A stretch of 64,000 nt of DNA, from NCBI GenBank assembly GCA_022575985.1, contig JAKSXM010000007.1, positions 55,706,501-55,770,500 on the forward strand. The letters are read 5' to 3'. This stretch comes from Anagrus nilaparvatae. Lineage: Eukaryota; Arthropoda; Insecta; Hymenoptera; Mymaridae. The notes beneath the pieces were generated by a model. The model did not search any database. It was not told the DNA's origin and saw only the letters and a program-made list of their open reading frames with translations. Positions 47,035-59,289 of the stretch are shown here, piece by piece; position 1 is the first letter of the stretch, and every line of letters begins with the position of its first letter. Both the position numbers and the translations under genes were made by a program.

Positions 47035-49457
47035 AATACATTAAACTCAGACTTACTCACAGACAGTACTAATACATCTCTTATAAAAGACCTATTTAGT
47101 GAGTTATCATTGCAGATAATAAATCATTGTGCAACGCGTCGTCCTCCAGGCTCTAGCATATGCAATACCTGGATTGATGTCATCGGTATAGACAGCAATG
47201 ATGTACCTCTTAAGTACTGTAATAAAATACCTACATTTAAGAGTGACCATAACCTCATTGATGTGGAAATTGAGATATTTTTGCCCAAGTTACCTAAGGA
47301 AACTTTTTCTTTTCGCAAGTTAAATAACATCACACCGGAAGCCATCAATGAGGTTATGATCCAGTCTGACTGGTCGGACTTGACTGCGACAAATTTTAAT
47401 TTGGATCAAGCTGTCTCCAGCCTTAGCTTAAAACTTCAAACTGCAATTGACAAACTAGCACCACTTAAAAGCATCAATCCTAAAAAGTCAAAGCATCCTT
47501 GGATTGATGATGAACTCGATTTCTTAATACGCAAACGTAAATCCATTGAGCGACGTTATCTTAACTCTAAAAATAGATCCCTATTAGATGAGCTACTTAA
47601 GCTCACAGTAGAAATAGAGACACTATCAGAAACCGCTCACAACACTTTTGTACTTAACAGATTTGACGAGGCAATTGAGAACAATCGTGACATCTGGCGT
47701 GAGATGAAAAATTTAGGACTTATACCAGCACCTCGCAATGACCTACATGGGTTTTCCTTAAATGATCTTAATAGCTATTTTGCGGGGGTTTCAACTTCTC
47801 AATTTGAGAATCTTGATGACACTATTGAAATGATTAATTCAGCATCACTCAACGGTTTTCATTTCAAGGAGGTTACCTTGAATGATGTCATCCTAGCAGT
47901 AGCTCATTTTTCATCGCAAGCTACTGGGTCAGATGGAATACCTCATAAGATCATAGCTAAATCACTTCCTACAATTGGTCCTCATTTAGTGAGGCTTTTC
48001 AATGAATCGTTGATAGGTGGAGTTTTTCCTACAGAGTGGAAAAAATCATTACTGGTGGCCATTAAAAAGACATCTGCTCCATCCTCTCCGTCAGATTTTC
48101 GGCCTGTTGCTTTATTATGTTTTTTGGCAAAGGTTCTTGAAAAGCTAGCTCATGACCAAATTACGGACTATCTACAAATAAACAAACTAATAGACCCACT
48201 ACAAACAGGTTTTCGACCCTATAGTAGTTGTGAAACAGCATTATTAAAACTTACAGAGGACATACGAACTGGCAGAAATAAAAGACTGGTGACAATACTG
48301 CTACAATTTGATTTTAGTAAGGCATTTGATTCTATATCACCCACAAAGCTGATTGAAAAATTAATATCTATGGGGTTTTCCAAAAATGCCTTGCTATGGA
48401 TCAAATCATATTTACAAGGACGACAATTGCAGGTTATCAATAGGTCTTCTCTTTCTGATCCTCTTGAAGTTAATCTTGGTGTTCCACAAGGGTCAGTTTT
48501 GGGGCCACTTTTGTTTTGTATTTACATTAATGATGTAAAACAATATCTTCCTGAAGGCATCCAACACTTATTATATGCAGACGATCTGCAAATATATATA
48601 CAAGATACGCCTGAGAATATACAGGAAGCTATTATAAGGTTATCACTAGCAGCCCATAACATCAATAACTGGGCAAAAACTGTCTGTCTAAGGCTTAATC
48701 CTGATAAAACCAAAGCAATTTATTTTGGCACAAGCTACTTTGTGGATCAATTGGATAGACAAAATCTACCTGGTGTTAAGATAAGTGATATTACTGTGCC
48801 TTTTGTGAAGGAAGTAAAAAGCTTAGGGGTCATTTTAGATAGCAAACTAAATTGGAAATCTCACATAACATCAGTAGGCAAGAAGGTAAATAGAGTTCTG
48901 TATACACTCAGGTTCATTCGACAATGTACAACGGAAGCTCTGCGTATTAAGCTTGTACAGGCTCTAGTTATTCCTCATTTGGATTTTTGTTCTGTGGTTT
49001 ATTTAGACTGCTCAACGAACTTACATGACAGAATACAAAGATTGAATAATTCTTGTTTAAGGTACATCTTTGGGGTTCGTAGGGATAGTCATATTACTCC
49101 ATATAGGGAAAAACTAGGCTGGTTAACCTGCTACATGCGTAGACTATATTTTACATTAATCATAATGTATAAAGTCCTTCGTCTAGGTAGACCTGAATAT
49201 CTGGCTCAAATTTTTGTTCGATACACTTCGAAACAGACAGCCAGAGGTGAACTATTAACTCGTGAGTTAGTTTTACCTGAACTTGAAAAATGGCATGGCA
49301 ACTCTTCCTTTCAAGTTCAAGGCACAAAAAGTTGGAATTCCCTTCCTTCTAAAATAAGGTTCCTTCCTTCACTAAACTCATTCAAGACAGCCTTATTTAC
49401 CTACCTATCAAACCTAAATTATACATATGAGGGCTCGGTTTTTAAGTGTATATAAAC
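47035..49457 (+). CDS. Non-LTR retrotransposon ORF2: endonuclease end, reverse transcriptase
   Basis: The main frame (781 codons from the TTG at 47,110) has no in-frame ATG start; it is open back to 47,035, and NSDLLTDSTN...LSLQIINH upstream continues the endonuclease domain, so the N-terminus is lost by 5' truncation. Numbering from 47,110: the endonuclease SDH motif is at 45-47 (FKSDHNLIDVEI). RT motifs are SPSDFRPVAL (326-335), FDFSKAFDSI (400-409), the GVPQGSVLGPLLF loop (457-469), the YADD catalytic aspartates (489-492) and a later SLGVILDSKLNWKSH. The C-terminus has LNNSCLRYIFGV and FQVQGTKSWNSLPSKIRFLP. These are typical of Jockey/CR1-group elements; they nick DNA and copy their RNA at the target. 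The frame is unbroken, which suggests a young insertion. It stops at TAA 49,453-49,455. Confidence 0.9.
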
Positions 49458-49826
49458 TATGTTTTTAAAGAAAAGATAAAATATGTTGACATGTATTACT
49501 TGGATTGCTATATATTATTTTCATTATTTATATGTGTTATTTGATAGTTAATATTAATAATAACTTGACTGTGATGTAAATCATTTAATTTTAGTTACAA
49601 AATGCTATCACTGTTACTTACTATTATTTGCCACTGTTATTACCATACTGTTAATTTTTTTTTTCAATTAAATTTTTCAATTAAATTTACTAAATCAATA
49701 TATTTATAAAATAATATTAAATTTAAACTATGTTATGCTGTTACTATGTTATAATTATGTATAAAATTTTGTTTTAGACAAATAAAGAATATTTACATTT
49801 ACATTTACATTTACATTTACATTTAT
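49458..49826 (+). repeat. 3' region and (ATTTAC)n tail of the non-LTR element
   Basis: An AT-rich 3' untranslated region with AATAAAGAATATTTACATTT leading into about five ATTTAC repeats (49,791-49,825). Simple-repeat 3' ends are usual for this class and mark the insertion end. The tail differs from the (AAT)n tails of the other non-LTR copies here, so these are different families. Confidence 0.75.
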
Positions 49827-52800
49827 AATATATTTTTAAGTTAATTAATTTTACGTCACAATAAATTTTACATTAGTTTTTGTAAAAATATTATCGTTTC
49901 AACATCTTTCATTACTAAGAATTTCGTCGCAATTTTATTAATAATGTTTTATTTTATAATGTAAAAATGCATTGAAGTAAATATTATAAGATTAAACAAA
50001 AAGTAAAATTCTAAGAAAATTAAAGAAACAAAAAAACTGAATTTAACGTAAGATTTTATTATTAGATTATTCAAATTTAATTATCTGTGTTCTTTTAAAA
50101 ATATTTCTGTTTTCTTTTTTGTGAAAAAAAATATAAATATATATATATATAGCTATATATTTTATGCTCTTTTAATACTTTTATAATAATTTAAAAGCTT
50201 TTTTTAGTTTTATAAATTTAAAGATTATTCAAGTTTCATCTTCTTTAATGTACATTTGATGTTCATATACATATTTTATATACTTTCGTTTTTAAGAATA
50301 CTGAAAACTAAAAGTGACTTAAATCTGGCAAATACTTTTTAAACTTTCTTCTTTTTTTTTAAAAAACCATAAAAAAAATAAGGTTATATAAAAGTAAAAT
50401 GTAGAAAAGTATTTTTATTAAATTAATTTTATAAATTTTACTTATTCTGAATGTTAATATCGTAATCTTAAATAATAAAATTTTTTTTACACCAAATTCC
50501 TTTTGAAATTAGGCTGAGTAGTAAAGGCTATATTTTTAATCCTATAGCTTGTAACATTTTTGCAATTATTATATATATAAATTATATATGCATTTAAACT
50601 TGATAAATCTTTACTGTCGTATACATTCTACAGGGTTCAGTAACTGGTAGAGCCGCTTAAAAAAATTTATGCCTGATATAAAAAATTGTTAAAAAACAAT
50701 CACCATGAATGACTCAGTAATTTCCAACAATTACTTATCAGGTAAAAATTGCTTTAAATAATCATGTATTAATGTTTTTAAAAAAATATATAATGTATAT
50801 GTATAAGGGATTCCACGCCAATTGAGACTAAATTGAACAAAAGTTCAATTCATTTGGTCGCAGAAATGGGTCCAAGCTATTTTTTCCGGAAAGTACAACT
50901 ATTGATAAGCCTCGATGCTAATATTTTACTTAAATGGTGTAATTCTTAATTTGGCAGCCATTTTCGTGTATTAGTTGGTCAGATAATTTTGTAACAAAAG
51001 AGCGTTTAATTTTTTATTTTTTCTATATAAAACTCATATTACCATTCCTGGAAGCCAATAACGAATTCCCGCCAAGTCAAGTAACCAAATGAAAATCAGA
51101 TTATATATTCGGATTCCTCGGAACATTTTACCAAGGCATATAAATTTTGGTAATATTTGAAGCAATCGTGTTTAAAAGGCAATTTTTAAAATTTTCGCTC
51201 TGGAAAAGTCGATTTTTTCATTTATTCAACTATTAAATCTTTACCAGACGTAAAAGGAAAAATAATTATTTAAATACTTATTTTGCTTCATAAGGAATTA
51301 AAATTCGCACCTACTAGATTTGAAAAGTCCAATTAAATTTTATACAAATTATAAGCTATATTTCCTGGAAGAGTATTTTTGAATTTTCTTTTAATATAAG
51401 AAGAAGAAATAACTTTCTATGCAGATAGGTTTCTGTTTATAAAAATATTATGAAATATTCTTTTAAGGATGTTGAAAACGAAGCAGGGGACAATAGACCT
51501 ATTTCTTTCTAACCCTGCACAAGAACCCTGGGCTCACACGACTATACAATAGAATTATTAAATAAATAAAATTTTTGTTATAAACAAATCAGCCTAGTCT
51601 AAAATAAACTGAATAATTCTATTCTACGATACTTTTCTTATATATCAAAAACTGTAATAAAAAAATACTAAAATTTTTTATTATAAAATGTCGTCTTGTA
51701 TGAATCATGTGTAAAAGATACTTGAAAAAGCAAAATTATTTAGAATTATTTAACAATGAAGGACTCACCTTAGGATCTTCAAATTTTAAATATACATTTT
51801 TTAACATGACTTCTTGTTATATACTAATTTTTATTAAAATCTGTGCTCAAACAAAAAACGTAGTTAACATCCTTAAGATGTATTGTACTTGAAAAAATAG
51901 AACTGCACACATATCTTTATATGCAGTATTAGAGGTGTAAGTTTTATACATTTACAAGAAGTTCTACTTATTTTTATAGCACACTTATTTATTCGTTATT
52001 GTTATCAGCTCCATAAATCTACACTAACACTTTCAATTTAATATGCAAAGACACAAAGAAATTTAAAAAATCTAAAAAAGAACAAAGGAATAAGACAAAA
52101 AGAAGAATATATTATAAATTCCAAAAAAACAAGTAAGACGTCTTTGAAAAACCATCGAAATGAAATAAAAGGAAATCGATTTTTCTTGTAATAAAAATTT
52201 CACAATTTCTTCAAATATTTCTAGCATGAGTTGAATAATAAACTAAATAACTTTTTATAAACTAAAAAACTTTTTTTTACTACATTTAAATTTCATCGAT
52301 TAAATAAAATCAAAATTCATAAATAAATTTCAAAATTTTACTTGCAGAAGAAAAACAAAGCATTCTTAATTTTCAAAGATTAAAATTCTAAAAGCCACTG
52401 CAATATATATCTTACTATTCTGAATATTTAAACATTTCTTTGCGAGTATGATTTTCTGTATCTTTATAACTCAAGATTCATTGATCCAATTAAAATTAAA
52501 TTTCAAATTAGAAAAAAAAGTATTCGTGTGTCATAGGTCATACAATTTTGACTCAGCTATCGTGGCTTGTTAGATATTCAATTTTTAGTGTTTTTGAAAT
52601 ATCTAAAAAATATGTTAGAATTTAAATGGGATAATGATTTGGCACTAATTTTTACGCATTCAGTTTTTTATTCAAAACGTACCTTTAAAGATCTATAAAA
52701 ATTTTTCGGAAACAATTTGAATAAGTTTTTATTTTAATTTTAATTTTTTTTTTCGTGGAGTATCTGGAAAAAAATTATAACTCTGGCAAAGAGCGCGAAA

Positions 52801-53129
52801 AATTAATTTATTTTGAATAAATAATTTAATTGGTATGAAAATTAAATGGTATTGCATAGGCGGAATAAACTCAGGATTGTATGTTAACTGAGCAGTAAAA
52901 CCTCGAGTAAAACATCATTCTTTTAAGGATCTGAACAGATCAGAGGAGGCTGACCCCCCTCCCCCCTGCCGCTATAAATTTGCTGCGGAAATGGTGAAAA
53001 ATACTAATTGTAAAAAAACAGTATAGAAGAGAAACATGATTTTTTTAAGGATTATCGAAAACAGACCAACTCTACGCTAGTGTAGAGAATATATATTTTA
53101 TAAAGTTCAATTTTTAAATATTTTTTTTA
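49827..53129. other. No gene seen
   Basis: Long AT-rich stretch. (TA)n patches at about 50,140-50,152 and 50,569-50,578. Short frames such as 51,707-51,892 have no motif. A C-rich patch (GACCCCCCTCCCCCCTGCC) at 52,952-52,970 precedes the degenerate foldback relic. Confidence 0.4.
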
Positions 53130-53575
53130 TGTCTATTCATTTTCTCCAACTAATTATTTCTTCAAGAAAAAAATAAATTTTATTTACCGAAATTCATTTT
53201 TCATCTCAGAAACCTGTGAGAACTTTAAGTAACAAAATTTATTTAAGACAGTTTTTAAAGTAAAAAATAAATTTTCGTATATAAAAATAATTTTTTCTTC
53301 AAGAAATTAATAGAGAGAAGTAAAGAGACAAATTAACATTTTACATTGAAATTCAAGCTCGAGTAATGTACTTTTTAAGTTCGAAAACTTTTTCTTTAAT
53401 AGAATTTCAATTTTTTTATGAATTTTGGCAAAATTCTAATTTCACGATAATCCGACTAATTTTTATCAGAAATGAAAAGTTTTTTTCTTAAGGAGTATTT
53501 TTTCCCTCAAAGCCCAAATTTTAATTTTTTTTTTTTAATTTAAAAAAAATATAAAAATTTTGGAAAGCTCAGAAT
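53130..53575. mobile_element. Degenerate relative of the 1.07-kb hairpin element
   Basis: It follows the order of the loop and right arm of the 43.7-44.8 kb hairpin with many changes: TTCATCTCAGAAACCTGTGA near the loop, then TTTTTCTTCAAGAAATTAAT, CAAGCTCGAGTAATGTACTT, TTTAATAGAATTTCAATTTT and GGAGTATTTTTTCCCTCAAA. Only about 90 bp of the left arm remains. This shows that the hairpin is a dispersed family and that this copy is older. Confidence 0.6.
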
Positions 53576-54699
53576 TAAAAAACGTGGTTTTTGATATAAA
53601 AAGGAAAAAAGGGGTCAAATCGAAGTGTTCTCATATTTTTTTTTTATTATAGGGCCAAGTTAAATGGTAATAAAAAATAATGCCTTATTTATTTTAAAAT
53701 TTTCAAGGAATCACCAGGATTAAATTATAAAAACAAATTCATCTATAAAATCAGTTGGTGACATTTAAGCCATAACTCCATTTAGGCTAATTAGTAGGAA
53801 AAAGATTTAATTTGAATTAATTTTACTGAAATGTTTTTTTATAGACATTAACCAGGGTGAAACCAAATATAATTATTTTTCTAAAAATTTGAAATAATTA
53901 GTGCGTGAATACAAAAATAAAGTTTTAGTTTTTCACTTTATACTCCAAAAATTTAAAATAAAATAAATAAAAATAAAAACAATGATAATGCGCATACAAA
54001 AAAATTTTATTTTATAAAAAATAATTTGTATAAGTCTTTTCTTTTCTCTATATTTGTTTTCGTTTACTTTTTGTAAGCTTTGAAAGTAAAGTTCGTTCCT
54101 AGTTTTTAATATTATAAAAAAAAAAAAAAAGTTTAACTATCATACGATTTAAGGACTACATACTTGTGCCAAGAAAGTAGGAAAGGTTCCGGGTGACGAG
54201 ACAAAGGAACATCGTACTTTGTATCTTACATTTCACAAGAATCAACGAGAAAATAGAAATAAAATAAAAAGGCATACAATTCCTTACTAACGTCAAAAAG
54301 ATATCTTTTTACTAGATTTTCTTAATTCTTTTTTTTTCTCTTATTTTTATCAATTGTATAAATGTATATATATATATAAACTGTGGTATTCATTTATTTT
54401 ATTTGTTTATAAAAGAAAAGAAAAAGTATTTATATTTTTTTAATCAAAAATAAATACATAAATCTTTTATTCAAATATAACTTTTATTTTAAATAATTAT
54501 AAATGTGAACAGAAAAAAATTGACTTAGAGTAAAAAAGTAGAGTGGAACGAAGTCAAAGCTTTTAGCTAATGAAATAATTTCATAAGGCGCAATGTCACA
54601 TTTTTGTAACTGCTATTATTCTAAGAAAATTAATTTTACTGTTGTTGATAATACATTTCGTGACTTTTGGTTAAATTTTAAAATAACAATAAAAAATTT
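53576..54699. other. No gene seen
   Basis: AT-rich. A less biased patch at about 54,150-54,250 (GGTTCCGGGTGACGAGAC) has no recognised role. A (TA)n patch is at about 54,366-54,379. Confidence 0.4.
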
Positions 54700-55545
54700 T
54701 AACATAAAACATATTTATAGGAAGGGTATCTTAGGGATCCGAAAACCAAGGGGTGAGGGGTCAAATGTGTTCCATTTAAGAGGGACGGAATCAAATGGAT
54801 ATTAGAATGATTTTGATTTAAGGACTTTTAAAGAAATAAAGAAAAAATTGAAAAAGGATAGTTTTGATATTTCTTCGTTATCAAAAATGCAAAAGTCTTT
54901 AAAATGTCTAATTCGGTCAAAACTTGGAAAATTTGGTCCCCAAGTCATTTCAATGCCTAAAACCTACGGGGTATGTTTTTTAGTATCTATTTTCGAGTAA
55001 CTATAGCCACCAAATTTTAGACACTTACACTCAATGAATCGCGACACACTCGATGAATCAAAATATCTCCGGTATAAAGTTTTTTAATTAATATCTGGTT
55101 GTGCTTCCTACAGTTTGAGACAATTTCATGTAATTGTTGTCGAGGTATCACGAAAAAACCATGTTTAGATATTAAAAAATAAGTAAAAAATTTACAAGCT
55201 GTTTGTGTAAACACAAACAAAATGGATAGAACATGCCAACTTACAGCTGGGCATAGACACACAAGTTACAATACAATTTGCTGTTTTTATAATTATCACC
55301 TTTACTAAATGTTAAGATTCTAAACCCGAACTATTCTGATTCCCTAAACGCTAATTATTCCAGGTCCTTAAATCAAAATTATTCTAAGTCCCTGAACCCT
55401 GATTATTCTACATACCAAAATTCGAATTATTCTAAGTCCCATTTGACCCCTCACCTCCTTAAATCAAACAAATTTGATTTCCCCTAGATTTTTAGATATC
55501 CAGGGTACCCCCTCTCTATAAATATGTTCCATGTTAAAACTGCTT
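54700..55545. repeat. Inverted pair of minisatellite elements
   Basis: The forward partial copy 54,700-54,835 (GGAAGGGTATCTTAGGGATC, GGGTGAGGGGTCAAAT, then units of GATTTAAGGAC type) faces a longer reverse copy at 55,285-55,545, which on the minus strand has AACATGGAACATATTTATAG, GGAGGTGAGGGGTCAAATGG and about five GGACTTAGAATAATT-like units, ending TTAGAATCTTAACATTTAGT. The 450 bp between them has no gene. The reverse copy is the best match to 30.41-30.68 kb. Confidence 0.65.
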
Positions 55546-56690
55546 AAATTGGTCTTGTTTATGTTCAATTATCCAAAAGATTAATTAATTAAGACTTTAA
55601 AGATATGATTAACCGAACCAAGAAATCAATTTTTTATTTTTTTAACTCGACACTGATACTGATAGGCGGACGAATTAATCATTTCTTTTTTTCTTAGTAC
55701 CTAAAAACGGTAAATAATTGTTAAAGTCTTAATTCATTCATTCATCATCATAATCAAACGTTACTAAATACTAAAAAAGTTTATCCGAAAGATGTCTAAT
55801 AACCTATTATTATCAATAAGAAAGTTGATACACTCCACTTGAATGAAAAAAATCATGCAACTGTTAAATTCAACCATAATCGTATGTCTTAAATAATCAC
55901 TTAGAAAAAATCATGTAAAAATGAAAAACTAAATGTGATCGTGGCTTAAAGGAAAAAGCCTTTGCTTTTTTATAATAATAAGTGGGATTTTTTTTTTCTA
56001 AATTATTTGTTGAAAAAATTTTAAAAAAATTTTTTAATTAAAGTTTTATAATGTTTTTTGTATGATGATTTTTTTACATAGAAGAACATAATTGTCATCT
56101 ATGTAGCAGAATATGATTGTAATATAGGGGAAGTTAGCTGATTAAACATTTGGGTTAATTTTTTAGTTTCTAATGGGAATATTGCGACAGCCGATAGTTA
56201 TTCTACAGTTACTATTTTTGATGATAGAATAATAATTTTCAAATAACTATTTGATTTATAATAAATTTTTATTTAATATTGAAATAGAAAATGTTTCAAA
56301 GTAATTTATTTAACTTAATGTAATGAAAACTCACTATTTAATTATTCCCAATGCAGTAAATTATTCTTGTACATATAATCAAGTTAAATTTATATTTCTA
56401 ATATTTATGATAACTTTTCTAACATTTTAATTTATTAAAATACATATTTGTACAAAATATTTTTAATTAAATTGATACTATATATGTTGTCTTTAAAATT
56501 TACATTCGCATAAACAGAGTCTTTCATTTTCCAGTAAAATATAATCTCTTTGTAAGTATAGAATTTATTAAAATAATCAATCCATTAAATTTTTAAACTT
56601 GAGAAAAAATTTTTTTTACATTAACATTTACAAAGTAATTAAAGTAAAATTTTTTTCATTTCATGATGTAAATATGGTGCACTTTCTGCC
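55546..56690. other. AT-rich stretch, no gene seen
   Basis: No coding signal and no paired repeat identified. Confidence 0.4.
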
Positions 56691-56800
56691 CGCAAATCTA
56701 TGCTCCAATAGTATATTACGATCCCGTGTCCAGAAAAGTAAAGAATGGCCCAAATTGCACGTAAATTACCTTCCGAGGCGAGGCTGAGGTTGTCAGATAT
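56691..56800 (+). repeat. Dispersed repeat fragment (29.5-kb family)
   Basis: TATTACGATCCCGTGTCCAG then GTAAAGAATGGCCCAAATTG and TTACCTTCCGAGGCGAGGCT match, with changes, the left hairpin of the 29,515-29,612 segment. The right hairpin is absent. Confidence 0.6.
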
Positions 56801-56999
56801 AATTCTCTTTCCCCCCTTGCAAAGTAAATAGATATATTTCAAAATAAGATATCTTGTATTGTTAAAAAAAAAAAAATGAACTAAAAAATATATTATATTT
56901 CAAATTAAAGCCAATTTAGAACGCTAGTTTATAGCTCTGGTAAAATTGCGGTAGGATTATTTAGTTACTGGCTGTTGCCAAATTTGTTCTACTATAGTT

Positions 57000-57500
57000 T
57001 TTTTATTGTTCATCATTGATCGTTGATCGCGAATATTAAGTTCTTTTATTTAAGAAATTGGAGCTACTCCCTTAAATTTGGAAAAACTACCCCTAAAAGG
57101 GGGTATTTTAATGCATTCGCTGTTTGATAGTCTAGATTTGGTCAATTTATGTTTTTTGCGTCCCTGATCACGAATTTCAGGGCCCTGACTATAAAAAATT
57201 GGCGCTTCATCCTTGAATTTACAATAACTATCCGTAAAATTGACACTGGAAGTTCGAATACATAAAAAATACATTAGAGTTAGCTATTGCATATTTAAGT
57301 GTCAAGAGCATATTCTTCATTCACACAATCCCAAAATTTGTAATCAACGATCCAAAAAGTATAGATCAAGTCTGGACGTTATAAACTCGAAAAGCCAATT
57401 TTTCATAGAAAAGAATCCAGTTTCAATCAGTGGCCAGTGAAAAAAACCTATACTAGACCAAATCTGGGACAGCCAGTAAATAAACACCCTGCTCTCCACG
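57000..57500. repeat. Diverged dispersed repeats related to foldback monomers
   Basis: TTTTTTGCGTCCCTGATCAC, TGATCGTTGATCGCGAATAT and, on the minus strand, TTGGTCTAGTATAGGTTTTT / CACTGGCCACTGATTG. These resemble the outer-arm unit at 21,764-21,815 (TTGGTCTAGAATAGGTTTTT, GTGTTGCTGATCACGAATAT), and through it the array monomer (AGGTTTTTTGGGTCACTGAA, CACGAATATGAT). The relation is by eye and weak, but the order of the landmarks is conserved. Frames here have no motif. Confidence 0.4.
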
Positions 57501-58990
57501 ATTTGACTGCAGTGTAAATTGCCACTAATTTCACCCGGTAATTGAAAATTCATACAATTTTTTTCTAGTAGCAGTCTAACACTCATGAATATATTTTTTA
57601 AACAAAATTATTTTATATTTAATTTCATTTTTGAAATGATCATAAAATGATAAAAGAATTTTTTCATATCAAATAAAGATGAAACTAAACGAAAATTACA
57701 ACATGAGAAAACAAAAAGAGAAAAACTCGTTTGAGTGATAATACTCAAGAGATTACTGAAATACCTACTGAGGTTGTGACAAGTAGAAGTTGGTATTAAA
57801 ACAAGTTTTAACGAATTATTGTTGCACTTAAAAAGAAAATTACAGTAATAATGTATGAAAAAAAAGAAAAATTTTTAAATTATAACATAATTATCTATGT
57901 TACAGTACAACACATGCAAAAATTATAAAAAAATAACTAATTTAAAATTACTTTAACACTTTTTATATAATATAATTACATAAAAATAAAAGTTTGTAAT
58001 TAAAAATAATTTTATTTTTTTTTCTAAATTTATTATAGCTTTTTGTATATATTTTTTTTATTTATAAAATTATGTTTTTCTTATGGTCGTGTAAGCTAGA
58101 AGCGGTAATAAATATAACCGTAAAGCCCTAATCGTTAAGCTAGATGTTGTTGTTTTTTACTAGTTAATTTCAACGTTCAGTTTTAGTTGCCTGTTTATAT
58201 GTTTTTTATGTCTTCATTGACGTGTATTTTAAGTACAAATGAAATTAACGATATATATGTTTTAAGGCGAGAAAATAAGATATTAAAATAGCTATAACTT
58301 TTTTTTTTTAATTTTAATTGCACTTTCTTTTTTGTTTAATATTTTGTATCCTAATCTAACTAAAAATTAATCTAAAAAAAATATAATTTATAAATATTTT
58401 TTACTATTTGCCACTGAAAAACCATATTTTTTAAATTTGAAGAAATTTCAAATTGATGTTTTTTTTTTGATTTTTATTCAAAAAATATTTAAAAATATGG
58501 AGAAAAAAAATTTGAATGAATCAATATTAAAGAAACTGCAACGCCTAAAAGCGAATGCAAGAATCCAAATCGGAAACTTTAAACGCATTTTTCTTAAAAC
58601 GAACTTTTTGAAAACAGGCCCCACGATAACAAAAAAACTGTTACTCCAATTTCAATTTTTTTCTTTTAAATCGATTTTTTATGAAAATTCTACAAGTTAC
58701 GAACTACAAGAAACCTGATCGGAGATTTTTGAGGGCTCTAGATTCCATTTTTGGGACAAAAATGATGTTAAATTTCGAATTTTTACTACTTAACTTCATA
58801 ACTTTTTTAATTTATCATTGATGATAGGTTAGATCAGAAATCAAAGTAGAAATAATTTTAATAATTTTAATAATGAAATATAAAGAATAAGTTTGCCTTA
58901 TTTGAAGTATGCTACCCCTTCTTATATAAACATATAAAACGAGCCAAATATATTTCGGTTAATACGGCGAAAAGTAAATAGTTCGTAAAA
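57501..58990. other. No gene seen
   Basis: AT-rich. The frame 58,437-58,718 is Lys/Asn/Phe-rich with no recognisable domain. It lies upstream of the Penelope-like relic in the same orientation, but I see no RT motif in it. Confidence 0.4.
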
Positions 58991-59289
58991 TTGAACAAAG
59001 ATAAAATTAACAAAGATGAAAATTCAGGAGTAGTTTACCAAATAAATTGTAAATCATATGATCATAAGTATAAAGTCAAACTTCTAGGAAGTTGGGTGTT
59101 AGGGTTGAAGAGCATAAAAAAGATGTTAAGAAAAATTGTAGTCGCAACGTTTAAAACATACACAGAAAATTTTATAAGCATAAAATTGATTTTGAGAAAG
59201 TTATCGATCATTTTAAAAAGGAAAAAAATTATAGAAAACTGTTACATGCGGAAATGATGTTTATAGAATATAATGAGACTATTAGTTGA
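58991..59289 (+). pseudogene. Penelope-like element GIY-YIG endonuclease relic
   Basis: Three frames in order give one domain. 58,991-59,076: LNKDKINKDENSGVVYQINC. From 59,077: QTSRKLGVRVEEHKKDV. From 59,179: HKIDFEKVIDHFKKEKNYRK then LLHAEMMFIEYNETIS and TGA at 59,287. GVVY.I.C, then (YVG)QT.RKL..R..EH, then H.FDF..V........R...E...I is the GIY-YIG nuclease domain found C-terminal to the RT of Penelope-like elements. At least two frameshifts and the damaged YVG motif make it dead. The upstream RT domain was not recognised, so it is 5'-truncated or decayed. A host GIY-YIG protein is less likely given the linker sequence before GVVY. Confidence 0.7.

Noticed and set aside
58437..58718. 93-codon frame upstream of the Penelope-like relic as its RT
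   Set aside because: Low-complexity Lys/Asn/Phe composition with none of the RT motifs.
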